Source of the DNA: FEN-1279 sp964400285
Lineage (GTDB): Bacteria; Bacteroidota; Ignavibacteria; Tepidaquicellales; Tepidaquicellaceae
Assembly: GCA_964400285.1 (NCBI GenBank)
Contig: CAYNTK010000002.1
Location: forward strand, 124,001-188,000
DNA: 64,000 nt
Direction: 5' to 3'
The translations under genes were made by a program, and so were the position numbers. The notes beneath the pieces are model-generated. The model had not been told where the DNA came from and made no database searches. It worked only from the letters and a program-made list of their open reading frames with translations. Positions 48,322-57,086 of this stretch are shown here, one piece after another (within the stretch, counting starts at the first letter, position 1; each line of letters opens with the position of its first letter).

Positions 48322-48945
48322 CTATGCTCCCTGATACTGCCTTCTTAATTCAATAACTTTACCAATTACTTGAAAAGGTTTATTGATAATTGCTTTATAT
48401 CTTGAATTCGCTGCCTCAAGGTATGCTTTAATTCTCGTATTTCGCAAGGTCTTTACCGTAGCTTCATCATCGAGCAAAGCAATAACGATTTCACCGTCAT
48501 TTGCAGTATCCTGTTTACGAACAATTACAATATCACCATCATAAATTCCCGCATCTTTCATACTATCACCTTTTACTCTTAAGGCGAAATGCAGCTTATG
48601 ACCTCTGCGATTTTTTTCCAAAGATATATAACCTTGTATATTATTATCGGCAAAAATCGGTTCACCTGCAGCAACATTTCCATAAAGTGGGACATAATCA
48701 ATATCGGGTTTATCTTTAAATTCCGTGCCATCGGTTCCTTTAATTAATACAAACCCTCTTGCAGTATCTGGTTTTCTGTCAAGATAACCTTTTTTTTGTA
48801 ATGCAAATATATGGTCTTGTATTGTCCCTACTGTGAGCTTGAATTTACTCGCAATTTCTTTAAATGTAGGAGGATAAGAGTTATCGTTTGTATATTTTTC
48901 GATATACTCTAATATTTTTTTCTGTTTTTTTGTTAGGTTTTCCAT
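48322..48945 (-). CDS. lexA: LexA repressor
   Basis: SOS-response repressor and self-cleaving serine protease. The start at 48945 ('MENLTKKQKKILEYI') matches the family N-terminus; a start at 48960 would add five residues. The winged helix-turn-helix spans about 1-68 ('PPTFKEIASKFKLTVGTIQD'). The cleavage site is Ala93-Gly94 in 'NVAAGEPIF', the nucleophile is Ser128 in 'VKGDSMKDAGI' and the general base is Lys165 in 'EATVKTL'. It is functional by all visible criteria. Its operator in this lineage is not known to me, and no convincing LexA box was identified upstream. Confidence 0.95.
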   Translation of the reverse strand: MENLTKKQKKILEYIEKYTNDNSYPPTFKEIASKFKLTVGTIQDHIFALQKKGYLDRKPDTARGFVLIKGTDGTEFKDKPDIDYVPLYGNVAAGEPIFADNNIQGYISLEKNRRGHKLHFALRVKGDSMKDAGIYDGDIVIVRKQDTANDGEIVIALLDDEATVKTLRNTRIKAYLEAANSRYKAIINKPFQVIGKVIELRRQYQGA

Positions 48946-49059
48946 AATTAAATATGGCATATTTTTTTATGAAATGCAAGGGAAAAATAAATTTCCTTCA
49001 AATTTTTTATTTGAGACAAAAAGGAGATTAAATAGACGATGTTGATTTTATAAGATAAA

Positions 49060-49974
49060 TTACACTCCCCAGTAAAAACCTGATGCCACTACTTCGTATT
49101 TTTCTCCCTTTAATTTATATAATTCGTAACCAATCCCCTCGTAATATCCACTCTCTCCAAGAAGTTCATATTGACCATCGCCGTTATAATCTACTACCCC
49201 AAGCAACATATAATAATTAAATTCAGTTGAAAACTCAACTACCGTCTTTGCAACTTTACCAATATCATTAACTATAAATATTCCACTTGCATATTTATCA
49301 AATGCAATTCTTTTTCTATAAGAAACAGCATATTCATTTCTATCTGTATTCAGAAAATTTGCTTGAAATACTTTTATTTCTGCTGGTTCATCTACAGTTT
49401 CACTCTTATTATCATAAATTATTTTACTCTCATAATCCTTTAAAAAAGCAGTTATCTTTTTTAAAACTTCTTTATCATCAATACTTTTATTTTTTATAAT
49501 GCTTATATTCTTATATTTAGAGCATACATAAATATTATTATCAAAATTAACAGTATCTTCATCGACTTTTTTATTTAAACTTATAACAGGACTAAACTCA
49601 TAACCAATTGGTTCATTGTGCCAAAGTTTGTAAGCGGATATTTTCCCATAATAAACCTCATAAGGAGTAGAAACATAGAAATCTTCACCTAAACTAATTC
49701 CTGTAAAATCTTTCTGCCATTTTTTATATTCGGTAAAATAATAATCGTTATCCGTTTTTTTGCCAATATATTCCTTAACAAGTAATTCCATTGAATTATT
49801 TCTTCCATACCAAATATAATTCGAATCTAAAAAAGTATAATTTTCATCAATAATGATACTTTTACCATCGTTTTTGCAAATATAAACATCGACCTTTTTT
49901 TGTTTAAGTTGCGAATAAGCTATGGAACCAAAAATAAAACTAAAAACCAATAAAATAAAATAAAAATTTTTCAT
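49060..49974 (-). CDS. Secreted protein of unknown function
   Basis: A 304-residue protein with a signal peptide (about 1-21, ending IAYSQ). The C-terminal part contains 'LGVVDYNGDGQYELLGESGY', a D-x-N-x-D-G calcium-binding-like loop reminiscent of FG-GAP repeats. I do not recognise the rest. It is the last gene of a likely five-gene operon, 4 nt after the OmpA-family gene, so an envelope-related role is plausible but unproven. Confidence 0.75.
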   Translation of the reverse strand: MKNFYFILLVFSFIFGSIAYSQLKQKKVDVYICKNDGKSIIIDENYTFLDSNYIWYGRNNSMELLVKEYIGKKTDNDYYFTEYKKWQKDFTGISLGEDFYVSTPYEVYYGKISAYKLWHNEPIGYEFSPVISLNKKVDEDTVNFDNNIYVCSKYKNISIIKNKSIDDKEVLKKITAFLKDYESKIIYDNKSETVDEPAEIKVFQANFLNTDRNEYAVSYRKRIAFDKYASGIFIVNDIGKVAKTVVEFSTEFNYYMLLGVVDYNGDGQYELLGESGYYEGIGYELYKLKGEKYEVVASGFYWGV

Positions 49975-49978
49975 AATA

Positions 49979-51514
49979 TTATTTTTTTAAGATTTTAAAT
50001 TCTACACGTCTGTTTTTTTGCCGACCCTCCTCGGTTTCATTTGTATCAATAGGAAGAGTTTCTCCATATCCTATAACAGTAATTCTATCCTTAGAAATTC
50101 CTTTAGAGAACAAATAATTTGCTACAGCATTTGCACGGTTTTCAGATAATTTTTGATTATATTCATTATTTCCAATATTATCTGTATGACCTGCAATTTC
50201 AATTTCGACTGACAAATATTCATTTAGAAACTTAACTACCCTATCGAGTTCGGAATAAGATTCAGGTTTCAATTCATATTTATCGAAATCAAAGAATACA
50301 TTATTTAATCTAACAATTTCACCTACTTCAATCGGTGCAAGATAAAGATTTTTCTCGATTTCTTTATATTCAGAGAGCTTTTCCAAATTAATATTTTCAG
50401 AAATGGAATAATATCCATTAGCTACTGCTGAATAACCATAATTTTTCCCATATGGCAAAATAATTTTATAACTCCCATCACTTGGATTAGAGTTTGCAAT
50501 GCCTGCTTCTATCGCGGTAGGTAAAATTTCATATTTTATTTCCGCAACTATTGGTTCATTTGTTTTTGCATTTAATACTTTTCCAAAAATCAAAACAACA
50601 GGTTTAGGTTTTACCTTTTCAGGCAATTTAATTCTGAATATATCAAGTTCTCCAAACGATTCATCACCTGAAGCAAAATATGCAAAATCACCTTTTGCAG
50701 TAATATAATATTCTTGGTCATCTTTTTTTGTATTAATCGAGGGGCCAAGATTAACAGGTTTAGACCAGTTTTTCCATGTATCATCTAAACGCTTTGACAT
50801 AAAAACATCAAAACCACCATATCCGCCATGTCCTTTACTTTCGAAATACAGTGTAATATCGTCAGAAGCGAGAAATGCATCTTCCTCCATTTCTTTAGTA
50901 TTAATTACTGAACCAAGATTCATTGGTTCAGTCCATACATTATTACTTTGTAAAAAGCTTACATAAATATCACATTCACCATAAGAGTCTGCTCTTTGAA
51001 TTCCCATAAAAAGTTTTTTCCCATCATTCGACAAATATCCCGACCAATGATTATTGAGATTGTAAAAATTTTTAATAACAACCCCAAGTGGAAAACTCCA
51101 GCCATCTTTAGATTTTTTTGAAATTGAAAATCCATCGAAGTTAATCCTACCGTTTATGTTATAAAGCCCTAATAATAATAAAGTGTTTCCATCGGGTGAA
51201 ACCGAACAAACCGAACCACCATCTATTGTGTTTAGTGGCTTTCCTAAATGCTTAGCTATTGACCAACTACCATCTTTTTGTAAAGTCGAAACCCAGATAT
51301 CACCAGATTCCGAAAAATTATCGGGATGATTTTCTCTTAAAAAATAAAGAGTCCTTCCATCGGGAGATATTACAGGCCAGTGTTCCGAATACTTTGTATT
51401 TACACTTCGTCCGAGATTTTCTTTTTTAATCGATTGGGAAATTGAATTGCAATAAAAAAATGATAATAAAAATAATAAATATATTAATAAATTATTTTTA
51501 TTTAACTTTTTCAT
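49979..51514 (-). CDS. OmpA-family protein with PD40 beta-propeller repeats
   Basis: A 511-residue exported protein (signal about 10-26). Residues about 35-300 hold WD40-like PD40 repeats ('HWPVISPDGRTLYFLRE', 'DGGSVCSVSPDGNTLLLLG', 'LASDDITLYFESKGHGGYGG'). A carboxypeptidase-regulatory-like segment (about 305-385) precedes the C-terminal OmpA domain (about 400-511) with 'FDFDKYELKPES', 'EIAGHTDNIG' and 'NRRVEFKIL', which binds peptidoglycan. In Bacteroidota such proteins resemble PorE-type components linked to the T9SS, though this assignment is tentative. Its start overlaps the preceding gene by 17 nt. Confidence 0.92.
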   Translation of the reverse strand: MKKLNKNNLLIYLLFLLSFFYCNSISQSIKKENLGRSVNTKYSEHWPVISPDGRTLYFLRENHPDNFSESGDIWVSTLQKDGSWSIAKHLGKPLNTIDGGSVCSVSPDGNTLLLLGLYNINGRINFDGFSISKKSKDGWSFPLGVVIKNFYNLNNHWSGYLSNDGKKLFMGIQRADSYGECDIYVSFLQSNNVWTEPMNLGSVINTKEMEEDAFLASDDITLYFESKGHGGYGGFDVFMSKRLDDTWKNWSKPVNLGPSINTKKDDQEYYITAKGDFAYFASGDESFGELDIFRIKLPEKVKPKPVVLIFGKVLNAKTNEPIVAEIKYEILPTAIEAGIANSNPSDGSYKIILPYGKNYGYSAVANGYYSISENINLEKLSEYKEIEKNLYLAPIEVGEIVRLNNVFFDFDKYELKPESYSELDRVVKFLNEYLSVEIEIAGHTDNIGNNEYNQKLSENRANAVANYLFSKGISKDRITVIGYGETLPIDTNETEEGRQKNRRVEFKILKK

Positions 51515-51971
51515 AAAAATCGTAACCGTCGTCGCTTTTATGCTTTTTCAAAATACCTTTTACTGAAAAAGTTACATCTTTTTTCTTATACTTCAACACT
51601 ATAAATTTTCCCGACCATTCTTCAGAATTAAAAGTATTACCAAATACTGATGGATTTGTTAAGTTAGATGTCTTTGTAGATTCTTTTTCGGGAATTTGTA
51701 TCGTTTGGCTTGCTGATACATATTTAGCATCATTACTAACTCTAAGTTCTAACTGAACTAAATAAGCATCCCCTTCCTTACTATTATTTTGGTCGTAACC
51801 GGGATATATTAATAAATATTCACCCGAATATTTCGAATAATCTTTTTGTTTATCATCAATATAATCTACTATCTTAGTATATTTCTGAAGCGATGGGATA
51901 TATACCTTTTGTGAATAAACATTGCTTACAAAAAATCCGATAATAATTAAAAACAATACTTTAGTTTTCAT
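51498..51971 (-). CDS. Small secreted protein of unknown function
   Basis: The frame is open from 52076 but would then overlap the NamZ-like gene. The ATG at 51971 yields a signal peptide (MKTKVLFLIIIGFFV, ending VYSQ) and is preferred (about 157 residues). The mature protein contains 'YSGEYLLIYPGYDQNNSKEG' and 'SVFGNTFNSEEWSGKFIVLK' and matches no family I know. It lies between NamZ and OmpA genes on a single transcript, starting 10 nt after the former. Confidence 0.75.
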   Translation of the reverse strand: MKTKVLFLIIIGFFVSNVYSQKVYIPSLQKYTKIVDYIDDKQKDYSKYSGEYLLIYPGYDQNNSKEGDAYLVQLELRVSNDAKYVSASQTIQIPEKESTKTSNLTNPSVFGNTFNSEEWSGKFIVLKYKKKDVTFSVKGILKKHKSDDGYDFYEKVK

Positions 51972-51981
51972 AATATTATTA

Positions 51982-53211
51982 TTAATTGTATAAAAGAAAT
52001 TTTTTTCTTTTAAGATTAAATTTTTCAATCTCATCTTCGTATGAATCTGTAATATCTTTAATTGATTTATATTCATCTATCATATTTCTGAGTTTACTTG
52101 TTCCTGCAAGTTTATCTATGTAATTATTGTTTATCCATTTAAATTTTTTTGTCGAAGCTTTAAGTGCATATAGAATCCCTATCGATATTTCAACGGGTCT
52201 AAATTTTGAGAAGTCCGTTATAGTAATTGCTACTCCATTGCACTCTTCATTCATAAACTTAGGTTCGTATGATGATATTTTTTTATTTGGTGTAAATTTA
52301 ACTGCAGTAAAATTAACCCCTTCAAAATGAAAAGAATTCATAATATAAGCCAATTCATCTCCATTGCAAAATGGTGCACCAAATAATTGAAAAGGAGTAT
52401 CAGTTCCTCGGCCTTCGGATATATTCGTCCCTTCCATAAAGCATAAAGTAGGATATAGTTTCGCACTTTCTAAACTAATAATATTTGGTGATGGATTTAT
52501 CCAAGGTAAATTTAAATCTTCATATTTTGTATTTCTACTATAATTTTTCATTTTTATAACTTCAAAGTCAAAATCCTTGTTAGCTATGGTACTCCTTAAA
52601 TAATTACCAAGTTCCCCTATTGTCATACCATACATTATGGGTGTTGGAATCATACCAACAAATGAAGAAAAATGTTCGTTTAACATAAATCCATCATAAT
52701 AATTTAAATTCGCAATCGAAGGTCTATCACACAATATAAATTTCTTCCCTTTCCTACTCGCATCTTTCATAGTTAGATAAAGCGTTGAGGTGTAAGTATA
52801 ATACCTCGCTCCAAGTTCCTGAATATCAAATACAAGAACATCAACATTTTCTAAATCGGAATCTTGTATTGATTTACTTTTTCCATAAAGCGAAACGACA
52901 GGAACTGTTATACCGGAATTTCTATATGAATCATCAGATTCAAATCCATGCTCCGGAGTGAATATTTTTACAACATTTACTCCTTTATTAATTAGAACTT
53001 CAAATAATAATTTGCCATTTGATAATACACCCGTTTTATTAGTTATAACAGCAACACTTTTATTTTTAAACAATTCTAATTTTTCATTAATTAGCACCTC
53101 ATTACCTAATTGAAAAACCTCCGAATTTAAGTTTGCATTAACAATTGAATTCGAATAAAAAAGGATAGAAATAATTAATACACAAAAAAATATTTTAAAG
53201 TTAATTTTCAA
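51982..53211 (-). CDS. NamZ-like exo-beta-N-acetylmuramidase (DUF1343)
   Basis: A 409-residue exported protein (signal about 5-27). 'KSVAVITNKTGVLSNG' , 'KIFTPEHGFESD', 'VDVLVFDIQELGARYYTY', 'CDRPSIAN' and 'NISEGRGTDTPFQLFGAPF' are the hallmark segments of DUF1343. One member of this family, NamZ of Bacillus subtilis, removes terminal N-acetylmuramic acid from peptidoglycan fragments; many Bacteroidota have it for cell-wall recycling. It is the second gene of the envelope operon, 14 nt after the flippase. Confidence 0.9.
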   Translation of the reverse strand: MKINFKIFFCVLIISILFYSNSIVNANLNSEVFQLGNEVLINEKLELFKNKSVAVITNKTGVLSNGKLLFEVLINKGVNVVKIFTPEHGFESDDSYRNSGITVPVVSLYGKSKSIQDSDLENVDVLVFDIQELGARYYTYTSTLYLTMKDASRKGKKFILCDRPSIANLNYYDGFMLNEHFSSFVGMIPTPIMYGMTIGELGNYLRSTIANKDFDFEVIKMKNYSRNTKYEDLNLPWINPSPNIISLESAKLYPTLCFMEGTNISEGRGTDTPFQLFGAPFCNGDELAYIMNSFHFEGVNFTAVKFTPNKKISSYEPKFMNEECNGVAITITDFSKFRPVEISIGILYALKASTKKFKWINNNYIDKLAGTSKLRNMIDEYKSIKDITDSYEDEIEKFNLKRKKFLLYN

Positions 53212-53225
53212 ATATTATAATTTTC

Positions 53226-54668
53226 TTAAATTTTGATAATTGCTCTAACTGATTTAAAGTCAATAATTTTAAAAATAAAAATTGATAAACTAAACATTGC
53301 TAAGATTAATATTTTCATATACCAATATCCATAATTTCCTAAAAGTATAAAAACCAAATAAAACAAAAAAAGCAAAACAAACAATAATATTATCTTTTTT
53401 ATTTCATACTTAATGTAGTAATATTTTTGTGAAACTATATAAATACCAATTACCATTGTAATATAGCTTAACAGAGTTGCAATTGCGCATCCTAAAATAT
53501 TTATCCGGGGAATTAATACAAAATTAAATAGTACATTAATTATTGCTGCAATACCTGTAATATAGGGAAGATATTTTGTTTTCTTTTCTATATAGATACC
53601 TGCCATAAGATTTATATAAATACCATAAAAAAGATAACTTAATAATATAATCGGAACAATATAAAGTCCACCCCAGTAGGCTTTCCCAATAAGATATCCT
53701 TTAAAAGGAAGTTTTAAATGAGCAATATTATCTATAAATAAAGATAAAAATAAAAACAAAAATGAAGCCACAATAATAAAAACTGTCATTATTTTAGAAA
53801 ATATATCTTTCGCATTTGGCTCTTTCGCATTTTGGAGGAAAAAAGGTCTCCACGCGAATTCAAACATAGATACGAATAACATCATAAGAATTCCAAGTTT
53901 ATAATTCGCTTGAAAAATCCCTACTGTTGATTCATTTGTTAAAGCATTTAATATTGGTCTATTTATTACTTGAATTATATTCGAGCTCACTCCTGCTGGA
54001 ATATATGGCAATGAAAATTTAATTAATTCTTTTACTAATAGTTTATTAAACGAAAAAGTAATATTTTTAAGAATTATTGGTGATAACAAAACAAAAGTAA
54101 ATATCGATGATATTAAATTACTATAAAAAACCGACTCAATACCAAATTTAAAAATTAGTAAAAATATAAGATTAAAAGCAACATTAGTTACAATATTAAT
54201 TACTTTTATTGTCGCAAATTGTTTAGGTTTATGTTCTAGTCTTAGATAAGCGAAAGGAACAACAACAATAGCATCAAAAAATAAAATAATAGCCGTATAT
54301 TTTAAAAGTATATTTCTGCTTACATCAATTTGGAAAAAATATGTAAAATCCGCTGAAAATATAAAAAGAATAGAAGATAAGATTAAACCGTTAATAAATA
54401 TTCCAAGAAAAGGATGTGAGAAATTTTCTTTTTTCGAACCAACTTCTAACGTCGAAGCGAACTTGAAAAATCCAGATTCGAGACCAATTGTAAAAAAAAC
54501 ATTTAATATAGCAATATATGCATAAATATTTGCAATTATACCAAATTCACCGGGTAAGAATATATTTGTATAAATAGGAACAAGCATGAAATTTAAAAAT
54601 CTTCCAATAATCGTACTTGTTCCGTATATCATCGTATCTTTCGAAAGTGATTTAATCTTATCCAGCAT
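53226..54668 (-). CDS. Polysaccharide/lipid flippase (Wzx/MATE-like)
   Basis: A 480-residue integral membrane protein with about 14 hydrophobic segments. The N-terminal 'DTMIYGTSTIIGRFLNFMLVPIYTN' and 'FLPGEFGIIANIYAYIAI' are typical of the polysaccharide-biosynthesis (PST) branch of the MOP superfamily. It is presumed to flip lipid-linked sugars across the inner membrane. It heads the operon of envelope genes on the minus strand and is separated from the paralogous secreted proteins upstream by an intrinsic terminator. Confidence 0.92.
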   Translation of the reverse strand: MLDKIKSLSKDTMIYGTSTIIGRFLNFMLVPIYTNIFLPGEFGIIANIYAYIAILNVFFTIGLESGFFKFASTLEVGSKKENFSHPFLGIFINGLILSSILFIFSADFTYFFQIDVSRNILLKYTAIILFFDAIVVVPFAYLRLEHKPKQFATIKVINIVTNVAFNLIFLLIFKFGIESVFYSNLISSIFTFVLLSPIILKNITFSFNKLLVKELIKFSLPYIPAGVSSNIIQVINRPILNALTNESTVGIFQANYKLGILMMLFVSMFEFAWRPFFLQNAKEPNAKDIFSKIMTVFIIVASFLFLFLSLFIDNIAHLKLPFKGYLIGKAYWGGLYIVPIILLSYLFYGIYINLMAGIYIEKKTKYLPYITGIAAIINVLFNFVLIPRINILGCAIATLLSYITMVIGIYIVSQKYYYIKYEIKKIILLFVLLFLFYLVFILLGNYGYWYMKILILAMFSLSIFIFKIIDFKSVRAIIKI

Positions 54669-54696
54669 TATTTACAATCTTTTCATTAATAAAATA

Positions 54697-54731
54697 AAAA
54701 GGTTATTCTGAAAAATACAGAATAACCTTTT
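54697..54731 (-). terminator. Intrinsic terminator
   Basis: Inverted repeat AAAAGGTTATTCTG (54697-54710) and CAGAATAACCTTTT (54718-54731), 14 bp with a 7-nt loop. On the minus strand it is followed by TTTTTATTTT, and it lies 31 nt beyond the stop of the gene at 54763. It separates that gene from the flippase operon. Confidence 0.88.
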
Positions 54732-54762
54732 ATATAAAAATTCAAATAAAATATCCTAAAAA

Positions 54763-55176
54763 TTATTTACTTATAATTTCTACAAGTCCGCTTGTAACTG
54801 TTTTATCATATTCATCGAGTAAAAATACTCTATAAATTCCCGGTGATTTGAAGTTTAAATCCTTGCCTTCAAAGAAAATATATTTCATATCGGGTTTAAC
54901 AGTGTAATTAAATTTATTATAATATTTAAAAGTTCCGGTATTGCAATCATATTTATCGAATTGAATTGATACACTACTTAATCCAAGAGCATAATTACAT
55001 TTAACCATAACAGTAAGATAACCAGTAGTAAATCTATCACTAATACCTATTTCACCTTCATCAGTATAAGATTCACATAAATAAAGAACAGGACCATTTT
55101 GAGCATAACTTTTCGATGTTACGCCAAATGATGATATTAAAATAATAGCAAATAGGAATAATGTAATTTTCCTCAT
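54763..55176 (-). CDS. Secreted protein, paralogue of the neighbouring lipoprotein
   Basis: A 137-residue protein with a signal peptide (about 1-25, ending SYAQN). The mature part 'LYLCESYTDEGEIGISDRF' and 'TTGYLTVMVKC', and the ending 'SPGIYRVFLLDEYDKTVTSG' then 'LVEIISK', align along nearly the whole length with the gene at 55224. Only one central segment differs much. Probably a small beta-sandwich; function unknown. It is 47 nt downstream of its paralogue on the same strand. Confidence 0.8.
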   Translation of the reverse strand: MRKITLFLFAIILISSFGVTSKSYAQNGPVLYLCESYTDEGEIGISDRFTTGYLTVMVKCNYALGLSSVSIQFDKYDCNTGTFKYYNKFNYTVKPDMKYIFFEGKDLNFKSPGIYRVFLLDEYDKTVTSGLVEIISK

Positions 55177-55223
55177 ATTTTCTCCTTTGGTCTTTTAATT
55201 AGACCTATTTAATTTATAAAAAA

Positions 55224-55739
55224 TTATCTTGATATAATTTCGACTTCACCGGAGACTATTGGAGTTCCATCTACTTTTTGGCAAACAACTCTGTAAGTGC
55301 CGGGAGTTTTAAATTTTATGTTGTCATGGTCTTCAAAATATGTATAATCCCAATCGGCTTGTACACTAAATGGTACAGTTTTGATAATCTTTTCACTAAT
55401 TTCCCTACCATCTTCATCTTTGATTTTTGAAATTCGTAAATCAACCTTACCTGTTCCAAATGTTTTCCCTGCTGGTCTTAAATCTACCATAACAGTTAAC
55501 CAACCTGTTGTAAATCTTTTACTTACACCAATTTCCTCACCATTTTTATACTGCTCACAAAAATATAATTTCCCCTCTGATTTAGTCTCTTTCTTCGATT
55601 CATCTTTCTTTGTTTCTTCTTTTGATTCTTCCTTCTTTGTTTCTTTATCAGAATCTTTCAATTTACTGCAAGAAAGAACTAATGCTAATGCAATAAAAAT
55701 TGCAACGAAAAAGTTAAGCTTACCGGTAAATTTCCCCAT
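55224..55739 (-). CDS. Lipoprotein with charged linker, paralogue of its neighbour
   Basis: A 171-residue lipoprotein (lipobox 'LVLSC' near residue 24), then a Lys/Glu/Ser linker (about 26-54) and a globular domain 'LYFCEQYKNGEEIGVSKRF' / 'TTGWLTVMVDL' ending 'GTYRVVCQKVDGTPIVSG' then 'EVEIISR'. The domain is shared with the next gene, which lacks the linker and lipobox. Likely a surface or periplasmic anchored form of the same fold. Function unknown. Confidence 0.8.
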   Translation of the reverse strand: MGKFTGKLNFFVAIFIALALVLSCSKLKDSDKETKKEESKEETKKDESKKETKSEGKLYFCEQYKNGEEIGVSKRFTTGWLTVMVDLRPAGKTFGTGKVDLRISKIKDEDGREISEKIIKTVPFSVQADWDYTYFEDHDNIKFKTPGTYRVVCQKVDGTPIVSGEVEIISR

Positions 55740-55802
55740 ATTTTTATTTTTTTAAGGTTTTGAAAAAATATTTAAAGAAATTAAAAATATAAAATTATTT
55801 TT

Positions 55803-56672
55803 TCAAGTAATAAAGTTTAATGCAATATCGAGAGATTTTACAGAATGGGTTATAGAACCAACAGATATATAATCTACTCCGTTTATATTTTTATATTTAC
55901 TTATATTCCTTTTATTTATACCTCCCGAAATCTCCAATTTAAATTTCTTGTTGTTAAACTTTATTGCTTTATTAATGTCACTCAAATTAAAATTATCGAG
56001 CATAATAATATCCACAAGCCCATATCCTTTATCCAATAGGGTTTTAAGCTGGCTCAATGTTTTAACTTCAATTTCTATTTTAAGTTCCGTTTTTTTTCTT
56101 ATTTTTTTTAATTTATCAATCACTTTTTGAATTCCACCGCTTGCTTCTATATGATTATCTTTAATCAATATCATATCGTATAATCCGAATCTATGATTTT
56201 CTCCTCCTCCAATTTTAACAGCGAGTTTTTCAAACAACCTAAAGTTTGGAGTGGTTTTTCTTGTATCTAATATTTTTATTTTTTTATTATTTAATTTTTC
56301 CTTTAACAAATAAACATTAGTTGCAATACCACTCATTCTTTGTAATATATTCAACGCGACTCTTTCTCCTTTCAATAAGTTACGTGTATTTCCTTCTATT
56401 ACGGCTAATCTAGTATTCTTTTTTAAGAATTTTCCTTCTGTAATAAAATTTTCAAACTTAATTTTTTCATCAACTATACTAAAAACAAATTTAAAAATTT
56501 CAAGCCCTGCTATTACTCCATTTTCTTTTAACAACAATTCTGCTTTGGATTGAGAATCGGATTTTATGAATAAATTGGATGTCACATCCCCACTGCCTAC
56601 ATCCTCTCTCAATGCCTGCTTAATAATTTTCTCTGCAGTCCAGAAATTAAAATATCTATAATAATCGCTCAT
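55803..56672 (-). CDS. nadC: Nicotinate-nucleotide pyrophosphorylase (quinolinate phosphoribosyltransferase)
   Basis: A 289-residue enzyme making nicotinate mononucleotide from quinolinate and PRPP in NAD synthesis. 'ALREDVGSGDVTSNLF' is at the N-terminus. 'RMSGIATNV', 'LDTRKTTPNFRLFEKLAVKI' and 'GGGENHRFGLYDMILIKDNH' form the active site, and 'IMLDNF', 'EISGGIN' and 'DYISVGSITHS' complete the barrel. Its start overlaps the thioesterase stop by 4 nt (ATGA). No nadA or nadB is adjacent. Confidence 0.97.
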   Translation of the reverse strand: MSDYYRYFNFWTAEKIIKQALREDVGSGDVTSNLFIKSDSQSKAELLLKENGVIAGLEIFKFVFSIVDEKIKFENFITEGKFLKKNTRLAVIEGNTRNLLKGERVALNILQRMSGIATNVYLLKEKLNNKKIKILDTRKTTPNFRLFEKLAVKIGGGENHRFGLYDMILIKDNHIEASGGIQKVIDKLKKIRKKTELKIEIEVKTLSQLKTLLDKGYGLVDIIMLDNFNLSDINKAIKFNNKKFKLEISGGINKRNISKYKNINGVDYISVGSITHSVKSLDIALNFIT

Positions 56673-57070
56673 AATTTACCTATTATTAGATTTAAAAGTT
56701 TTTGAGAAGGTCTTGTTGGTTTAAAAGTTTTTATGTTTAAGAAACTGTGAACGGTAAAACCCGTTGCAACAAGTTTTTCATTTACAAATAATTCATATTC
56801 TATTTTAATTCTTACCGTAGGTTTTTCTTTTAAATATACTTTTATTATAATCAACTCATCGTAATAAACAGGTGCGATATATTTACAATACGCTTCTATC
56901 ACAGGTAAAGCGATATTATCATCTTCCATTTCTTTATAAGGATATCCAAGTTGCCTTAACAATTCCACTCTGCCAATTTCGAAATATTCAAGATAGCGTG
57001 TATTACTGACTACACCCATTTTATCTGTATGTGCATATAGAACTCTGATTTTATATTCCGATGATACCAT
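56669..57070 (-). CDS. Acyl-CoA thioesterase (4-hydroxybenzoyl-CoA thioesterase family)
   Basis: A 133-residue hot-dog-fold protein. 'IRVLYAHTDKMGVVSNTRYLEYFEIGR' (about 8-34) contains the family's catalytic region with the Asp in 'HTDKMG', resembling YbgC. Substrate unknown. Overlaps nadC by 4 nt and follows the FAD-linked oxidase by 16 nt, forming a three-gene minus-strand operon. Confidence 0.92.
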   Translation of the reverse strand: MVSSEYKIRVLYAHTDKMGVVSNTRYLEYFEIGRVELLRQLGYPYKEMEDDNIALPVIEAYCKYIAPVYYDELIIIKVYLKEKPTVRIKIEYELFVNEKLVATGFTVHSFLNIKTFKPTRPSQKLLNLIIGKL

Positions 57071-57086
57071 TTTTACGATTATTTTT

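Noticed and set aside
48946..49020. LexA operator upstream of lexA
   Set aside because: No convincing palindromic SOS box; the motif for this lineage is not known to me.
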